Program-made: the position numbers and the translations under genes | Origin: Siphonobacter aquaeclarae | GTDB lineage: Bacteria > Bacteroidota > Bacteroidia > Cytophagales > Spirosomataceae | Reading direction: 5' to 3' | NCBI RefSeq assembly: GCF_900103285.1 | Contig: NZ_FNGS01000001.1 | Span: 1-64,000, forward strand | Length of the DNA: 64,000 bases | The notes under the pieces: generated by a model | Told to the model about the DNA's origin: nothing | What the model saw: the letters and a program-made list of their open reading frames with translations, nothing else | The model's database searches: none | In this document: positions 7,103 through 16,863 of the stretch, one piece after another | How positions within the stretch are numbered: the stretch's first letter is position 1 | How the letters are laid out: each line of letters starts with the position of its first letter

Positions 7103-9894
7103 AAAAAATACTCGCTTTAGGCTGCTTGCTGTTTGCCGTCGCGACGGTGAATGGCCAACCTTACCGCCTCTGGTACCGGCAACCGGCCGTTAAATGGACG
7201 GATGCCCTGCCCCTGGGAAACGGCCGGATCGGCGCGATGGTGTTTGGCGGTACCACTAACGAACGGATTCAGTTTAACGAAGAGACGCTCTGGACGGGCG
7301 CCCCGCGCGATTACAACCGTCCCGGCGCATCGGCATACCTCGCGCCGATCCGCAAATTACTTTCCGGGGGAAAACAAAAAGAGGCAGAAGAATTGGCCCA
7401 GACGCATTTCATGGGCCTGAAAAGCGAGGAAGAAAGCCGGGACGTCTGGCTGAAAAAAGTCCGCTCCGGTGCCGGAATTCCCGGTAATCCGGCTGACCCG
7501 GAGGACGATGACGGCACTTGGGCGACCATGCCTGTCCCCGCCTACGAGGGTTGGGAGAGCGTTGGATACGAAGGCCTCGACGGGGCCGTCTGGTTCCGGA
7601 CAACGTTTGAACTACCCGCCGGCTGGCAGGGTAAAGACCTGATACTGGATCTGAATCGGGTTCGGGATCAGGATGTTACGTACATCAACGGCGTCAGGGT
7701 AGGGGAGACCACCGGTAGCGAACCCCGCAAATACCGATTGCCGAAGGAGGCGCTGCGCCCGGGCCGGAACCTCCTCGCCATACAGGTTCTCAATTTCTTT
7801 GATAAAGGAGGCATCGGAGGATACAAGGATACCTCCCGGCACATCGGTATCTACCCTGCCGACGTACCGGCTGGAGACAAGCTATCCCTCAACGGCCACT
7901 GGAAATTCCGGATTCAGGACGACGACCCGCCGGCGGTGGGGAAGTACCAGGCGGACTACCAGCCCTTTGGCGACCTGATCATCCGTATGCCTGATCTCGG
8001 TAACGTGGCAAACTACGAGCGGGAACTCACCCTGGAAGATGCGGTTTCCCGTACCCGTTTTCAGGCAGGAGGAGTAGGGTACCTCCGGGAAGTATTTGTG
8101 AGCCAGCCGGATCAGGTACTGGCGGTACGGCTTTCAGGAGACCGTCCGGGAAAGGTATCTTTCGATGCCATTCTCAAAAGCCCGCACGAAGGATTTTCGA
8201 CCCGGAAAATCGACGACAATACACTGGCGCTCCGCGTGGCCGTCCGCAAAGGGGCGCTATTTGGTGAAAGCTGGCTACGGATTGAAGCAAACGGAGGTCG
8301 TATCCTGGTTACCGATACCTCGGTTTCCGTATCCGGCGCCGACGATGCCCGCCTGTATCTCACCGCGGCGACCAATTTTGTCGATCCGCACGATATTTCC
8401 GGCAAGCCGGACCGTACCTGCGCGCGGGTTCTCGGCGCGTTGTCCGGCAAATCCTGGGAAGTACTGCGCGGGCGGCATATCCGGGAGTACCGAGCGTATT
8501 ACGACCGGCTGACTATGGCCTTTGGAGAAGAGACGGATCCGAAACCGACCGACGAGCGCCTGGCCCGTTTTTCCGAATCGCCCGATCCGTCGTTTATGGC
8601 CCTGTATTTGCAGTATGGCCGGTATTTACTCATCGCAGCGTCGCGGCCGGGTACACAACCGGCCAATTTGCAGGGTATCTGGAACGAGTTGCTCTCGCCA
8701 CCGTGGGGAAGCAAGTATACCACGAATATCAACCTCGAAATGAATTACTGGCCGGCAGAAGTACTGAACCTTCCGGCGCTGCACGAGCCTCTGTTCATGA
8801 TGATTAATGAACTGATAATCAATGGAAAAGAAACTGCCAGGAAGTACTACAACGCCCGGGGCTGGGTATTGCACCACAACACGGATCTCTGGCGGGGAAC
8901 GGCCCCGATCAACGCCTCGAACCACGGTATCTGGGTGAGCGGCGCGGCGTGGCTCTGCCAGCATCTGTGGGAGCATTATCTGTTTACGGGAGATGTCGTT
9001 TTTCTTCGGGAGAAGGGCTATCCGGCGATGAAAGAGGCTGCCGGATTTTTCTGTGATTTTCTGGTGAAAGACCCCGCAACGGGCCGGTTGATCAGTACTC
9101 CCTCCAACTCGCCGGAAAACGGCGGACTCGTGGCCGGTCCGACGATGGACCACCAGATCATCCGAACCCTGTTCCGCAATACGGCCCGTGCGGCGGAGGT
9201 ACTGGGCGCTGATGATACATTCCGTCAGGAGCTGTTGAAAAAAGAGCAGCAACTGGCGCCCAACCGCATCGGCCGGTACGGGCAGTTGCAGGAGTGGCTG
9301 ACCGATCTGGACGATACCACTAACCGCCATCGCCACGTATCGCATCTGTGGGGCGTGCACCCGGGAGACGACATTACCTGGCACAAATCGCCGGAGCTGA
9401 TGCGGGCCGCGCGGCAGTCGCTGACGTACCGGGGCGACGAAGGTACCGGCTGGAGCCTGGCCTGGAAAATCAATTTCCGGGCGCGCTTTCTGGAAGGAGA
9501 GCATGCGTTGAAACTGGTCCGCCTGCTGCTGCGACCGACTTCCGGATCAGGAGGTTCGTATACCAACCTGTTTGACGCGCATCCGCCGTTTCAGATCGAC
9601 GGCAACTTCGGTGGTGCGGCGGGTATCGCTGAAATGCTCCTGCAAAGCCACGACGGAGCCATTGACCTGCTGCCTGCTTTGCCGGCTCTTCTGAAAGACG
9701 GAAAGGCAAGCGGTCTGCGCGCCCGTGGCGGCTTTGAGCTGGAGTATGCGTGGAAAGACGGCCGGCTGACAACGCTCCGTGTCAGATCCCTGGCCGGACA
9801 ACCCTGCCGCCTCCGGTATGCAGGCCAGGAAACGACGTTTTCGACCGAAAAAGGAAAAACCTATGAACTGGATGGCGCCCTGCGCCGCCGGTAG
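7099..9894 (+). CDS. GH95 alpha-L-fucosidase-type enzyme with an inserted beta-sandwich domain
   Basis: GH95 enzymes remove terminal alpha-1,2-linked L-fucose (some act on L-galactose). The family pattern is clear: N-terminal LWYRQPAVKW and IQFNEETLWTGAPRDYN, then the asparagine pair in NINLEMNYWPAE near residue 545, the general-acid glutamate in SPENGG near 673, HVSHLWGVHPG, and GDEGTGWSLAWK near 778. A signal peptide precedes position ~20. Unusually, about 170 residues (~112-285) are inserted between the THFMG block and YQPFGDLII. The insert contains WFRTTFELPAGW and YINGVRVGE, a GH2/galactose-binding-like jelly roll. This explains the 931-residue length, longer than typical. It is the last gene of the glycosidase run and probably trims fucosyl side chains before GH28 action. 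Confidence 0.9.
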   Translation: MKKILALGCLLFAVATVNGQPYRLWYRQPAVKWTDALPLGNGRIGAMVFGGTTNERIQFNEETLWTGAPRDYNRPGASAYLAPIRKLLSGGKQKEAEELAQTHFMGLKSEEESRDVWLKKVRSGAGIPGNPADPEDDDGTWATMPVPAYEGWESVGYEGLDGAVWFRTTFELPAGWQGKDLILDLNRVRDQDVTYINGVRVGETTGSEPRKYRLPKEALRPGRNLLAIQVLNFFDKGGIGGYKDTSRHIGIYPADVPAGDKLSLNGHWKFRIQDDDPPAVGKYQADYQPFGDLIIRMPDLGNVANYERELTLEDAVSRTRFQAGGVGYLREVFVSQPDQVLAVRLSGDRPGKVSFDAILKSPHEGFSTRKIDDNTLALRVAVRKGALFGESWLRIEANGGRILVTDTSVSVSGADDARLYLTAATNFVDPHDISGKPDRTCARVLGALSGKSWEVLRGRHIREYRAYYDRLTMAFGEETDPKPTDERLARFSESPDPSFMALYLQYGRYLLIAASRPGTQPANLQGIWNELLSPPWGSKYTTNINLEMNYWPAEVLNLPALHEPLFMMINELIINGKETARKYYNARGWVLHHNTDLWRGTAPINASNHGIWVSGAAWLCQHLWEHYLFTGDVVFLREKGYPAMKEAAGFFCDFLVKDPATGRLISTPSNSPENGGLVAGPTMDHQIIRTLFRNTARAAEVLGADDTFRQELLKKEQQLAPNRIGRYGQLQEWLTDLDDTTNRHRHVSHLWGVHPGDDITWHKSPELMRAARQSLTYRGDEGTGWSLAWKINFRARFLEGEHALKLVRLLLRPTSGSGGSYTNLFDAHPPFQIDGNFGGAAGIAEMLLQSHDGAIDLLPALPALLKDGKASGLRARGGFELEYAWKDGRLTTLRVRSLAGQPCRLRYAGQETTFSTEKGKTYELDGALRRR

Positions 9895-9897
9895 GCA

Positions 9898-10776
9898 CTA
9901 CTTCGTTTTGTTGAAGTATTTTTTCTTGTACTCCATAGGCGTCACGCCGGTGACTTTCTTGAAATGCCGGTAGAAGTTGGAGACGTTGTTGAACCCGCAG
10001 TCGAAGCAGATGACTTCCGTCGGAACCTTGTCTTCCACCAGTGCCCGACAGGCATGGCTGATGCGGATTTCAATCAGAAAATCATAATACGTTTTGTTCG
10101 TCATCATCTTGAAGTACCGGCAGAACGACGTGACGCTGAGGTTACTGATCGATGAAATCTCCGCCAGCGTAATCTCCTTGCGGTAATTCGCCAGGGTATA
10201 ATTGCATACCTTATTGAGCCGCAGCGTATCGGATTCGTTGGATTGATAGAAGACGTTGTGACCGTTGACGATGGTCGAGTACTCGTCCGTTTCCGCCAGA
10301 ATCTTGAGGATGGAAAGTAGCAGAATAATCCGGTCGAGGTTAGTGGCTGCCGCTGCCGCCTGCATCAGCGGAATGAGTCTTTCCCGCGCTTCGCCTTCGA
10401 TGACCATGCCGCTTTTCGCCTTTTCATAGAGGCGGGGCAGGAGGTAGGCTTCCGGTAGCCGGAGCAGAAAATCGCCCAGGCAGTTCGGCAAAAACTGCAG
10501 CACAATCACTTCAATATGCAGGTCGGGATCATTTCGGAAGTACTCGTCGGAGCTGCGCCAGGTATGGGGCAGGTTTTCGCCGACGAAGACAATCTCCCCA
10601 TGCGAAAAGTTGCTGATATTATCTCCGATAAACCGCACGCCTTCTCCCCGGACGATGTAGTGCAGTTCGAGCTCCGGATGGTAATGCCAGATATTTTTAA
10701 AATGCGGTAACTGGTTGTGCCAGACCGTAAAGGAGGTCTCCGGACTGGCCGTTACCTTGCGAAAAAGAGGTTTCAT
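9898..10776 (-). CDS. AraC-family transcriptional regulator with cupin sensor domain
   Basis: This 292-residue regulator has an N-terminal cupin half (about residues 15-110; HYHPELELHYIVRGEG and PHTWRSSDE). It ends in an AraC double helix-turn-helix: ITLAEISSISNLSVTSFCRY and the second HTH ending FYRHFKKVTGVTPMEYKKK. The start at 10776 (MKPLFRKV) is chosen over an ATG 51 bases upstream because the cupin begins here. It converges with the GH95 gene (3 bases between stops) and is divergent from the DUF3826-SusC-SusD operon. It is therefore the natural candidate sensor for sugars released by this locus, in place of a hybrid two-component or ECF system. Confidence 0.9.
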   Translation of the reverse strand: MKPLFRKVTASPETSFTVWHNQLPHFKNIWHYHPELELHYIVRGEGVRFIGDNISNFSHGEIVFVGENLPHTWRSSDEYFRNDPDLHIEVIVLQFLPNCLGDFLLRLPEAYLLPRLYEKAKSGMVIEGEARERLIPLMQAAAAATNLDRIILLLSILKILAETDEYSTIVNGHNVFYQSNESDTLRLNKVCNYTLANYRKEITLAEISSISNLSVTSFCRYFKMMTNKTYYDFLIEIRISHACRALVEDKVPTEVICFDCGFNNVSNFYRHFKKVTGVTPMEYKKKYFNKTK

Positions 10777-10974
10777 CGTCAATCGGTCAAGAGGGAAAAC
10801 CTTTCCGAAAAAGGTCTGTCGTAACAAGAGACGGCTGCCGGAGAAACTTTCCCTGTTGTTTGGGAGAACCGGAGATTCTTCTCTTCAATGCCGTATCACC
10901 CGGCATTTCTGTGGCATAGCCCCGTTTTTTACAGAAAATGCCGATTATTGACGGCAAATATAACAATATGGGTA

Positions 10975-10999
10975 TATTATATGATAATTTCATATAGTA
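10975..10999. promoter_or_regulatory. AT-rich dyad in the araC-like / DUF3826 divergent intergenic region
   Basis: ATATGA (10979-10984) and TCATAT (10990-10995) form an inverted repeat with 5 spacer bases, extended by further pairs on both sides with one mismatch. It lies about 90 bases before the DUF3826 start in the 309-base divergent region 10777-11085, which is otherwise AT-rich. It could be a binding site for the adjacent AraC-type regulator. A weak -7-like GAAATTTG occurs at 11040-11047. No strong promoter was recognised. Confidence 0.35.
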
Positions 11000-11085
11000 A
11001 CTTGGCAATAACCAGCACAAAACCAGGGCCGTTCCGGGAGAAATTTGTACTATCCTATTGAAAAATAGAACAAGAACAGAATCAC

Positions 11086-11718
11086 ATGAATCTTCGAATC
11101 GGTTTTTTGGGATGGTGCCTGCTGCTGGTGAGTGCAAGCGGTGTACGGGCGCAGGACGACGCCTACACGCGGGTGATCACAGAGCGTGCCGCAAAAATTA
11201 CAGCGACACTCGGGCTGACGGACGCGGGCAAAGCCGACCGCGTCACGCAGCTGATCGCCGGCCAGTACCGCCGGCTGAATGACCTGCAGGAATCCCGGAA
11301 AACAGAGGCTGCTGACCTGAAAGCCAAAGAAGCCCCGGCCGCAGAAATGACCGCCCTTGAAACCCGCACGGAAAAAAAACGGAACGAACTACATGACGTA
11401 TATATTAAAGCGTTGTCGTCTGAACTGACGGCTGCGCAGGTTGATCAGGTCAAGGATGGAATGACCTACCGCGTACTGCCGATTACCTATCAGGGCTACC
11501 TGGACATGCTTCCGAACCTCACCGCCGAGCAGAAATCGCAGATACTCAGCTACCTGACCGAAGCCCGCGAGCATGCGATGGACGCTGAAACGTCCGAGAA
11601 AAAACACGCCTGGTTCGGCAAATACAAAGGCAAAATCAACAACTACCTGTCTGCCTCCGGTATCGACATGAAAAAAGCCGGGCAGGAATGGCAGGAGCGC
11701 CGCAACGCGCGTCACTGA
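11086..11718 (+). CDS. DUF3826 domain-containing exported protein
   Basis: A 210-residue protein with a signal peptide ending in GVRAQ (~23), followed by a charged, helix-rich body: repeated Lys/Glu/Ala segments, an AEQKSQILSYLTEAREHAMD helix and a C-terminal FGKYKGKINNYLSASGID block. This matches the DUF3826 family, found next to SusC/SusD genes in Bacteroidota loci, often pectin-related. The function is unknown. The predicted helical-bundle nature and export suggest a periplasmic accessory or binding protein, not an enzyme. It is the first gene of the operon, 41 bases before the SusC gene. Confidence 0.8.
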   Translation: MNLRIGFLGWCLLLVSASGVRAQDDAYTRVITERAAKITATLGLTDAGKADRVTQLIAGQYRRLNDLQESRKTEAADLKAKEAPAAEMTALETRTEKKRNELHDVYIKALSSELTAAQVDQVKDGMTYRVLPITYQGYLDMLPNLTAEQKSQILSYLTEAREHAMDAETSEKKHAWFGKYKGKINNYLSASGIDMKKAGQEWQERRNARH

Positions 11719-11759
11719 TACCCTCACTCCTGATACTACGCTAAACTTCTCTGGTAACG

Positions 11760-14700
11760 ATGAATCGAATTCTACCCAAACGGGCAGACCGGCGGATCGC
11801 CCTTCTCTGCCTGTCTGCGCTGCCCCTGCTTTGCCCGCCGCTCCGGGCGGAGACGGCGGGCGACCCTCACGCAGGCAGTCGCCTGTCGGTCAGCCGTCCC
11901 ACCGAAAACATCACCGGGTCGGTCAAAGACAAGAACGGCAAGGGTATTCCCGGCGTCAGCATCCTGATCAAGGGAACCAAAACCGGTACCGTTACAAACG
12001 CCAACGGGATCTTCAATATCAACCTGCCAACCGGAAAGGAAACCCTGATTATCAGTTCAGTAGGGTATAAAGTACAGGAAGTATCGGCCAACGGGCAAAC
12101 GACCATCGAGATCGTGATGGAGGAAGACGCCGCCGCGCTGGACGAAGTGGTGGTCGTGGGATACGGTACCCAGAAAAAGATTCACCTGACGGGCGCGGTC
12201 GCGACAGTCGACATGAAGAAAGTACAGGACCTGCCCGTCGGCAGTCTGTCGGCGGCGCTGGTTTCCCAGATGCCGGGTGTAGGGGTTTCCGGCGGAACGA
12301 GCCGCCCCGGAGACAATGCGCAGATTACTATCCGCAACCCGATTGTTTTGTCGAAAGACGGAGGCACGCTTCGGCCGCTGTATGTCATTGACAACGTGGT
12401 CCGGTCGGAAGACGATTTTAACCTCCTCGACGTCACCGAAGTAGACCAGATTTCCGTCCTCAAAGATGCCGCTGCTGCGATTTACGGCGCGCGGGCCAAC
12501 CAGGGCGTGGTCGTCATCACGACCAAAAAGGGAAAAGCCGGAGCGCCTAAATTCAGCTACAGCGGTTCCTATGGGATTTCGGACGCGGCGATGCTGCCGA
12601 AGATGATGAACGGATACGAGCTGGCTACGTATACCAACGACTACAATTTCGCCGGTGGCAAAGCCGCTTCGGACCCGTTGATTTACAGCCCGGATGAGCT
12701 CGATTACTTTAAGAAAAATAACCTGGACTGGCTCCGCACCGCGTGGAAGCCTTCGTCGGTACAGCGTCATGCGCTGAACGTGAGCGGAGGAAATGAGCGG
12801 TCGACCTACTTCGCCAGCGTATCCTACAACAACCAGGACGCTAACTTCGACAACGTCAACGCCGATAAATGGACCTTTCGGGCGGCGGCCGATGTCAAAG
12901 TAGCCAAAGGGTTCAAAGCCGGTCTGATCGTGGCCGGAGACCTGTCCCAGAAACGCATGTACTTCCTCAAGCAGGGTGGTGAAAGCCCGGAAAAAGACAT
13001 GCAGAGCCTGCTTTATACGGCGCAATTCAAGCCTGCTTATGTAGACGGACTCCCGGCGCTGACGACGAACTCCTCCGGTTCAGCGAGCGAAAACTTCCAC
13101 TTTTTCGAAGTGCAGAAAGGCAATAACTACACCATGACCCGGAACACGGGCCTGAACGTGACTGCCAACCTGGAGTACGACATGCCGTTTATCCCAGGCC
13201 TGAAGGCGCGGCTGCTTTTCAACAAAACGATGGACAATAACTTCGGGAAGCAGTACGGCACGAAATACAATGTCTATACCTTCAACATGCTCGGCGACCA
13301 CAAGCATATCTACGGCGGTGGGGTGAAGAGTATCGTATCCCTCAACAACGGCGACCGCATCCGCATTAACCCCGGGTATACCGATTCCTATCAGTTCAAC
13401 GGATACCTGAATTACGACCGGGAATTCGGTAAACATGCTATTTCAGCGATTGCATTCTTCGAGCAATCCGAGACGTCGGTCGACGGTACCACCGCCATGA
13501 TTGAAGGCATTATTCCCGACGGTCTCGACAACATGGGCTACGGGACGGGTACCAATACCGTGACGGAGGTGGCGTCGGAATCAGGGACGCTGTCGTTTGC
13601 CGGGCGGGTCAACTATGTCTATGACGGCAAGTATCTGGCTGAACTGGCCATCCGCCGGGATGCGTCTACCAACTTCGCACCGGACAAGCGCTGGGGTACC
13701 TTCCCGTCGCTCTCCCTGGGCTGGGTGATGTCGGAAGAAAACTTCTTCAAATCGAACATACGCTTCGTTAATTTCCTGAAAATCAGGGCGTCAATCGGGA
13801 TGCTGGGCGGAGACGCCACCCGGGCTTACAACTGGATTTCCAGCTACTCCACGGCGCAAACCGGCAAGGGCCCCGTATTCGGCGGGAACGCGGACCGGAC
13901 CATCGTCTTCACCACGAAAAACGCGATGGCCAACCCCAATGCCCGCTGGGACGACAACACGAAGTACAACTTCGGTATTGACGCTCAGTTCTTTAACGGA
14001 CGCCTGTCGACCAACCTCGACGGGTTCTACGACCACCGCTACAACATGCTGACGGCGATTTCGTCGTCGGTACCACTGACCGTAGGGGCGTCGCTGCCTT
14101 CGGAAAACTATGCGTCGGTAGACGGTTTCGGGGGAGAATTTTCGGTGAACTGGAACGGCTCCTTCCGCAAAGACTGGAGCTACCGGATCGGCGGGTTCTT
14201 CTCCTGGAGTGATAACAAACAGATCAGGGTGGACGTCGACAAAGGTTTCGTCGGCACCTACCGCGACCCCAACGGTCGCTCCACCGACCGGGGTATCCTC
14301 GGCTACCGCTATGCCGGTATGCTGCGTAGTCAGGCGGATGTTGACGCGCTGCTGGCAAAGTATCCCAGCTACACCATTGAAGGCGTAGCGCCCAAACCGG
14401 GTATGCTGTACTACCAGGACGTACGCGGGCTGAAGACCTTCAGTGCCGACGGCACGGTGAGCTACGGCGCACCCGACGGCAAAATCACCGAAGAAGACAA
14501 GGAATGGCTGACGCCCAAACAGAGCAACCACTTCGGCCTGGGTCTCAACTTCTCGACGAGCTATAAGAAACTGTCCTTCTCGTTTGTCATGGGCGGAAGC
14601 TTTGGCGGCAGGGCCATGATCGAAAGCGCCGCCAGAGGCTGGAATACCAGCGCGCAGGTCAACGCCATCACCAATGTGCCGTTTTTCCTGACGGACCACT

Positions 14701-14999
14701 GGACGCCTGAAAACCCGAACGCGACGTATGGCAGCCCGTACTACCGCGGCCAGAATCAGCTGGATTCCGATTTCTGGTTCAAGAATTCGTTCGAACTATC
14801 GGTCCGGAACGCGAACCTGTCGTATGAGCTGTCGCCCACCGTGGCCCGCAACATCGGCGTATCCGGCGTGCGGTTGTACCTGGTGGCGACAAACCCGCTC
14901 AACCTGTACAATCCCTATAGTTACAAAACCTATTCCGGCAATTACGATGCATACCCCGTGTTGCGGTCGTTCTCCCTCGGTATCAACCTGAATCTGTAA
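11760..14999 (+). CDS. SusC/RagA-family TonB-linked outer-membrane transporter (pectin-type locus)
   Basis: A 1079-residue SusC-like transporter: signal peptide ending about residue 30, then a carboxypeptidase-regulatory-like beta-sandwich at about 50-125 (ITGSVKDKNGKGIPGVSILI). The TonB-box/plug junction follows at LDEVVVVGYGTQKKIHLTG, then the plug with LYVIDNVV and the conserved AAAIYGARANQGVVVITTKK, and a 22-strand barrel. SusC proteins import oligosaccharides in a lid-and-barrel complex with SusD. It has no STN domain, so it is not expected to signal through a FecR/ECF pair. This agrees with the AraC-type regulator next door. It is followed 16 bases later by its SusD partner. Confidence 0.95.
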   Translation: MNRILPKRADRRIALLCLSALPLLCPPLRAETAGDPHAGSRLSVSRPTENITGSVKDKNGKGIPGVSILIKGTKTGTVTNANGIFNINLPTGKETLIISSVGYKVQEVSANGQTTIEIVMEEDAAALDEVVVVGYGTQKKIHLTGAVATVDMKKVQDLPVGSLSAALVSQMPGVGVSGGTSRPGDNAQITIRNPIVLSKDGGTLRPLYVIDNVVRSEDDFNLLDVTEVDQISVLKDAAAAIYGARANQGVVVITTKKGKAGAPKFSYSGSYGISDAAMLPKMMNGYELATYTNDYNFAGGKAASDPLIYSPDELDYFKKNNLDWLRTAWKPSSVQRHALNVSGGNERSTYFASVSYNNQDANFDNVNADKWTFRAAADVKVAKGFKAGLIVAGDLSQKRMYFLKQGGESPEKDMQSLLYTAQFKPAYVDGLPALTTNSSGSASENFHFFEVQKGNNYTMTRNTGLNVTANLEYDMPFIPGLKARLLFNKTMDNNFGKQYGTKYNVYTFNMLGDHKHIYGGGVKSIVSLNNGDRIRINPGYTDSYQFNGYLNYDREFGKHAISAIAFFEQSETSVDGTTAMIEGIIPDGLDNMGYGTGTNTVTEVASESGTLSFAGRVNYVYDGKYLAELAIRRDASTNFAPDKRWGTFPSLSLGWVMSEENFFKSNIRFVNFLKIRASIGMLGGDATRAYNWISSYSTAQTGKGPVFGGNADRTIVFTTKNAMANPNARWDDNTKYNFGIDAQFFNGRLSTNLDGFYDHRYNMLTAISSSVPLTVGASLPSENYASVDGFGGEFSVNWNGSFRKDWSYRIGGFFSWSDNKQIRVDVDKGFVGTYRDPNGRSTDRGILGYRYAGMLRSQADVDALLAKYPSYTIEGVAPKPGMLYYQDVRGLKTFSADGTVSYGAPDGKITEEDKEWLTPKQSNHFGLGLNFSTSYKKLSFSFVMGGSFGGRAMIESAARGWNTSAQVNAITNVPFFLTDHWTPENPNATYGSPYYRGQNQLDSDFWFKNSFELSVRNANLSYELSPTVARNIGVSGVRLYLVATNPLNLYNPYSYKTYSGNYDAYPVLRSFSLGINLNL

Positions 15000-15015
15000 C
15001 CGGACTTCAAACAGC

Positions 15016-16794
15016 ATGACGATGAAAAAAGGATATTTCGGGCTTCTGATCGCTGCGGTGGCGCTGGCCGGATGCAAAGACGTACTCAATAAAACAGACC
15101 TTTCGGCGGCTGATCCGTCGATTATCTTCAGGGATTCGGCCCTGGCGACGCTCAGCCTGAACTACGTGTACGACCAAAACCTGCCTGCCTGGGGCGGCCC
15201 GACGGCCACTACCAGCCTCGGCGGCAGCAGCTATACCGACGAATCATACGGCGAAAGCAAGTACCTGGAAGGGTCGCTGACGGTCACCGACGTCACCGAC
15301 TTCGGAACCGCTCTCAACGCTACCAACAGCTACGGGAAGATCCGTACCATCAATTCCTTCCTCCAGGATTTGAAAAACGGAACGATCAAAGGCGGTACCC
15401 GCAATCGCCTCCTCGGCCAGGCGCTGTTTTTCCGTGCGTGGCGGTATTTCGAACTGGTGAAACTATACGGCGGCGTTCCGCTTGTGCTGACGCCCCAGGA
15501 GGCTGTCGGCGTAGAAGCACGGGAAGCGGCGTTTCTCCCGAGAAATTCCACGTCGGACTGCTACAAACAAATCTCGGCGGATCTGGATTCCGCCATCGCG
15601 TACCTGCCCGCGAAGTGGAGCAATCCGGCGGTCGACTGGGGCCGCATTACCAGTGGCGCCGCCGCCGCGCTCAAAGGCCGGGTACTGCTCTATGCCGCCA
15701 GCCCGCAGTTCAACCCGAACGACGTAACAGACAAGTGGAAAGCCGCGTATGACGCCGGCAAGCAGGCTGTCGCCATTCTCTCGGCTAATGGCGGCGCGCT
15801 GCATGCTTCCTTCGATCAGATGTGGTTTCAGGAGCAAAGCAACCCGGAGGCGGTCTTTATCACCGGATACAATACCTCTTCCGGCGACCAGGCGAAGAAG
15901 AACAACGGCTACGACAACGCGACCCGCCCGAAGTACACCGGAACCGGCGGTGGCTCGAACCAGCCGTCCTGGGAAATGGTCAAAGCCTTCCCGATGCTCG
16001 ATGGTAAAAAGCCCGGAGAATCGACGAAATACGCCTACTCCGATTCAACCTTCTTCAAAAACAGAGATCCCCGTTTCGAGAAAACCATTGCCTATAACGG
16101 CTCTACCTGGCCGCTCAACGGCAACGCCGGGTACCGCCTCTGGACGTATTATGTCGGGGGAAAGACTACGGAGTCGTCGGCTACCAACACCGGTTTCTAT
16201 ACGCGGAAAGCCATCAATCCGACGCTGGAAGCCAGCCAGGTACAGTATGCCGGAACCGACTGGATCGAAATCCGCTATGCCGAGGTACTGCTGAACCTGG
16301 CGGAGGCAGCGGTCGGTATCGGTCAGCTGGAAGAAGCCTATACGCAACTGAAGGCGATCCGGAAGCGGGCGGGTATCGAAGCGGGTACCGACGGGCTGTA
16401 TGGCCTGAAGGCAAGCATGACCCGCGCCGAACTATTCGACGCTATCCTGTATGAACGCCAGATCGAATTTGCGTTTGAGGGAAAACGTTTCTGGGATCTT
16501 CGCCGCTGGAAACGCATTGAAAAAACCCTGAACGGAAAGCGCCGGACAGGGGTGACGGTTGATCTGAAAGCGTCTGTCGACGCCGGTACCTTCCTCACCA
16601 TCCGCGACGGACTGAAGCTCGAAGAAGCCTATTCCAACTACTTCACCATCACGGTCAAGAACCTCGATACGAAGTACGCCATCAACTGGAAAGACAGTTA
16701 TTACTATTTCCCGATTCCGTCGTCTGCCATTGACAACAATCCAAAGCTGATTCAGAACTCGGCCTGGGGCGGCGGATTCGACCCGCTGCAGTGA
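15016..16794 (+). CDS. SusD/RagB-family outer-membrane lipoprotein
   Basis: A 592-residue SusD homologue that binds glycans at the cell surface and closes the SusC barrel. The lipobox is VALAGC, with the cysteine at residue 21. The C-terminal hallmarks FAFEGKRFWDLRRWKR and YYYFPIPSSAIDNNPKLIQN are present, as are the tetratricopeptide-type helices around LLGQALFFRAWRYFELVKLY. Start codons at 15016 and 15022 are both possible; the second gives the more usual MKK beginning. It directly follows the SusC gene and is followed by a strong terminator, so it ends the DUF3826-SusC-SusD operon. Confidence 0.94.
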   Translation: MTMKKGYFGLLIAAVALAGCKDVLNKTDLSAADPSIIFRDSALATLSLNYVYDQNLPAWGGPTATTSLGGSSYTDESYGESKYLEGSLTVTDVTDFGTALNATNSYGKIRTINSFLQDLKNGTIKGGTRNRLLGQALFFRAWRYFELVKLYGGVPLVLTPQEAVGVEAREAAFLPRNSTSDCYKQISADLDSAIAYLPAKWSNPAVDWGRITSGAAAALKGRVLLYAASPQFNPNDVTDKWKAAYDAGKQAVAILSANGGALHASFDQMWFQEQSNPEAVFITGYNTSSGDQAKKNNGYDNATRPKYTGTGGGSNQPSWEMVKAFPMLDGKKPGESTKYAYSDSTFFKNRDPRFEKTIAYNGSTWPLNGNAGYRLWTYYVGGKTTESSATNTGFYTRKAINPTLEASQVQYAGTDWIEIRYAEVLLNLAEAAVGIGQLEEAYTQLKAIRKRAGIEAGTDGLYGLKASMTRAELFDAILYERQIEFAFEGKRFWDLRRWKRIEKTLNGKRRTGVTVDLKASVDAGTFLTIRDGLKLEEAYSNYFTITVKNLDTKYAINWKDSYYYFPIPSSAIDNNPKLIQNSAWGGGFDPLQ

Positions 16795-16807
16795 AAATCG
16801 GTTTGTA

Positions 16808-16846
16808 TAAAAAGCCCTCGGACGCGTTGTCTGAGGGCTTTTTTGT
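16808..16846. terminator. Bidirectional intrinsic terminator
   Basis: AAAAGCCCTCGGAC and GTCTGAGGGCTTTT form a 14-bp stem with one wobble pair around a GCGTT loop, flanked by A and T runs. It lies between the SusD stop (plus) and the metallopeptidase stop (minus), and can end both transcripts. Confidence 0.9.
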
Positions 16847-16863
16847 GGTGTATCAGGCTGGAA

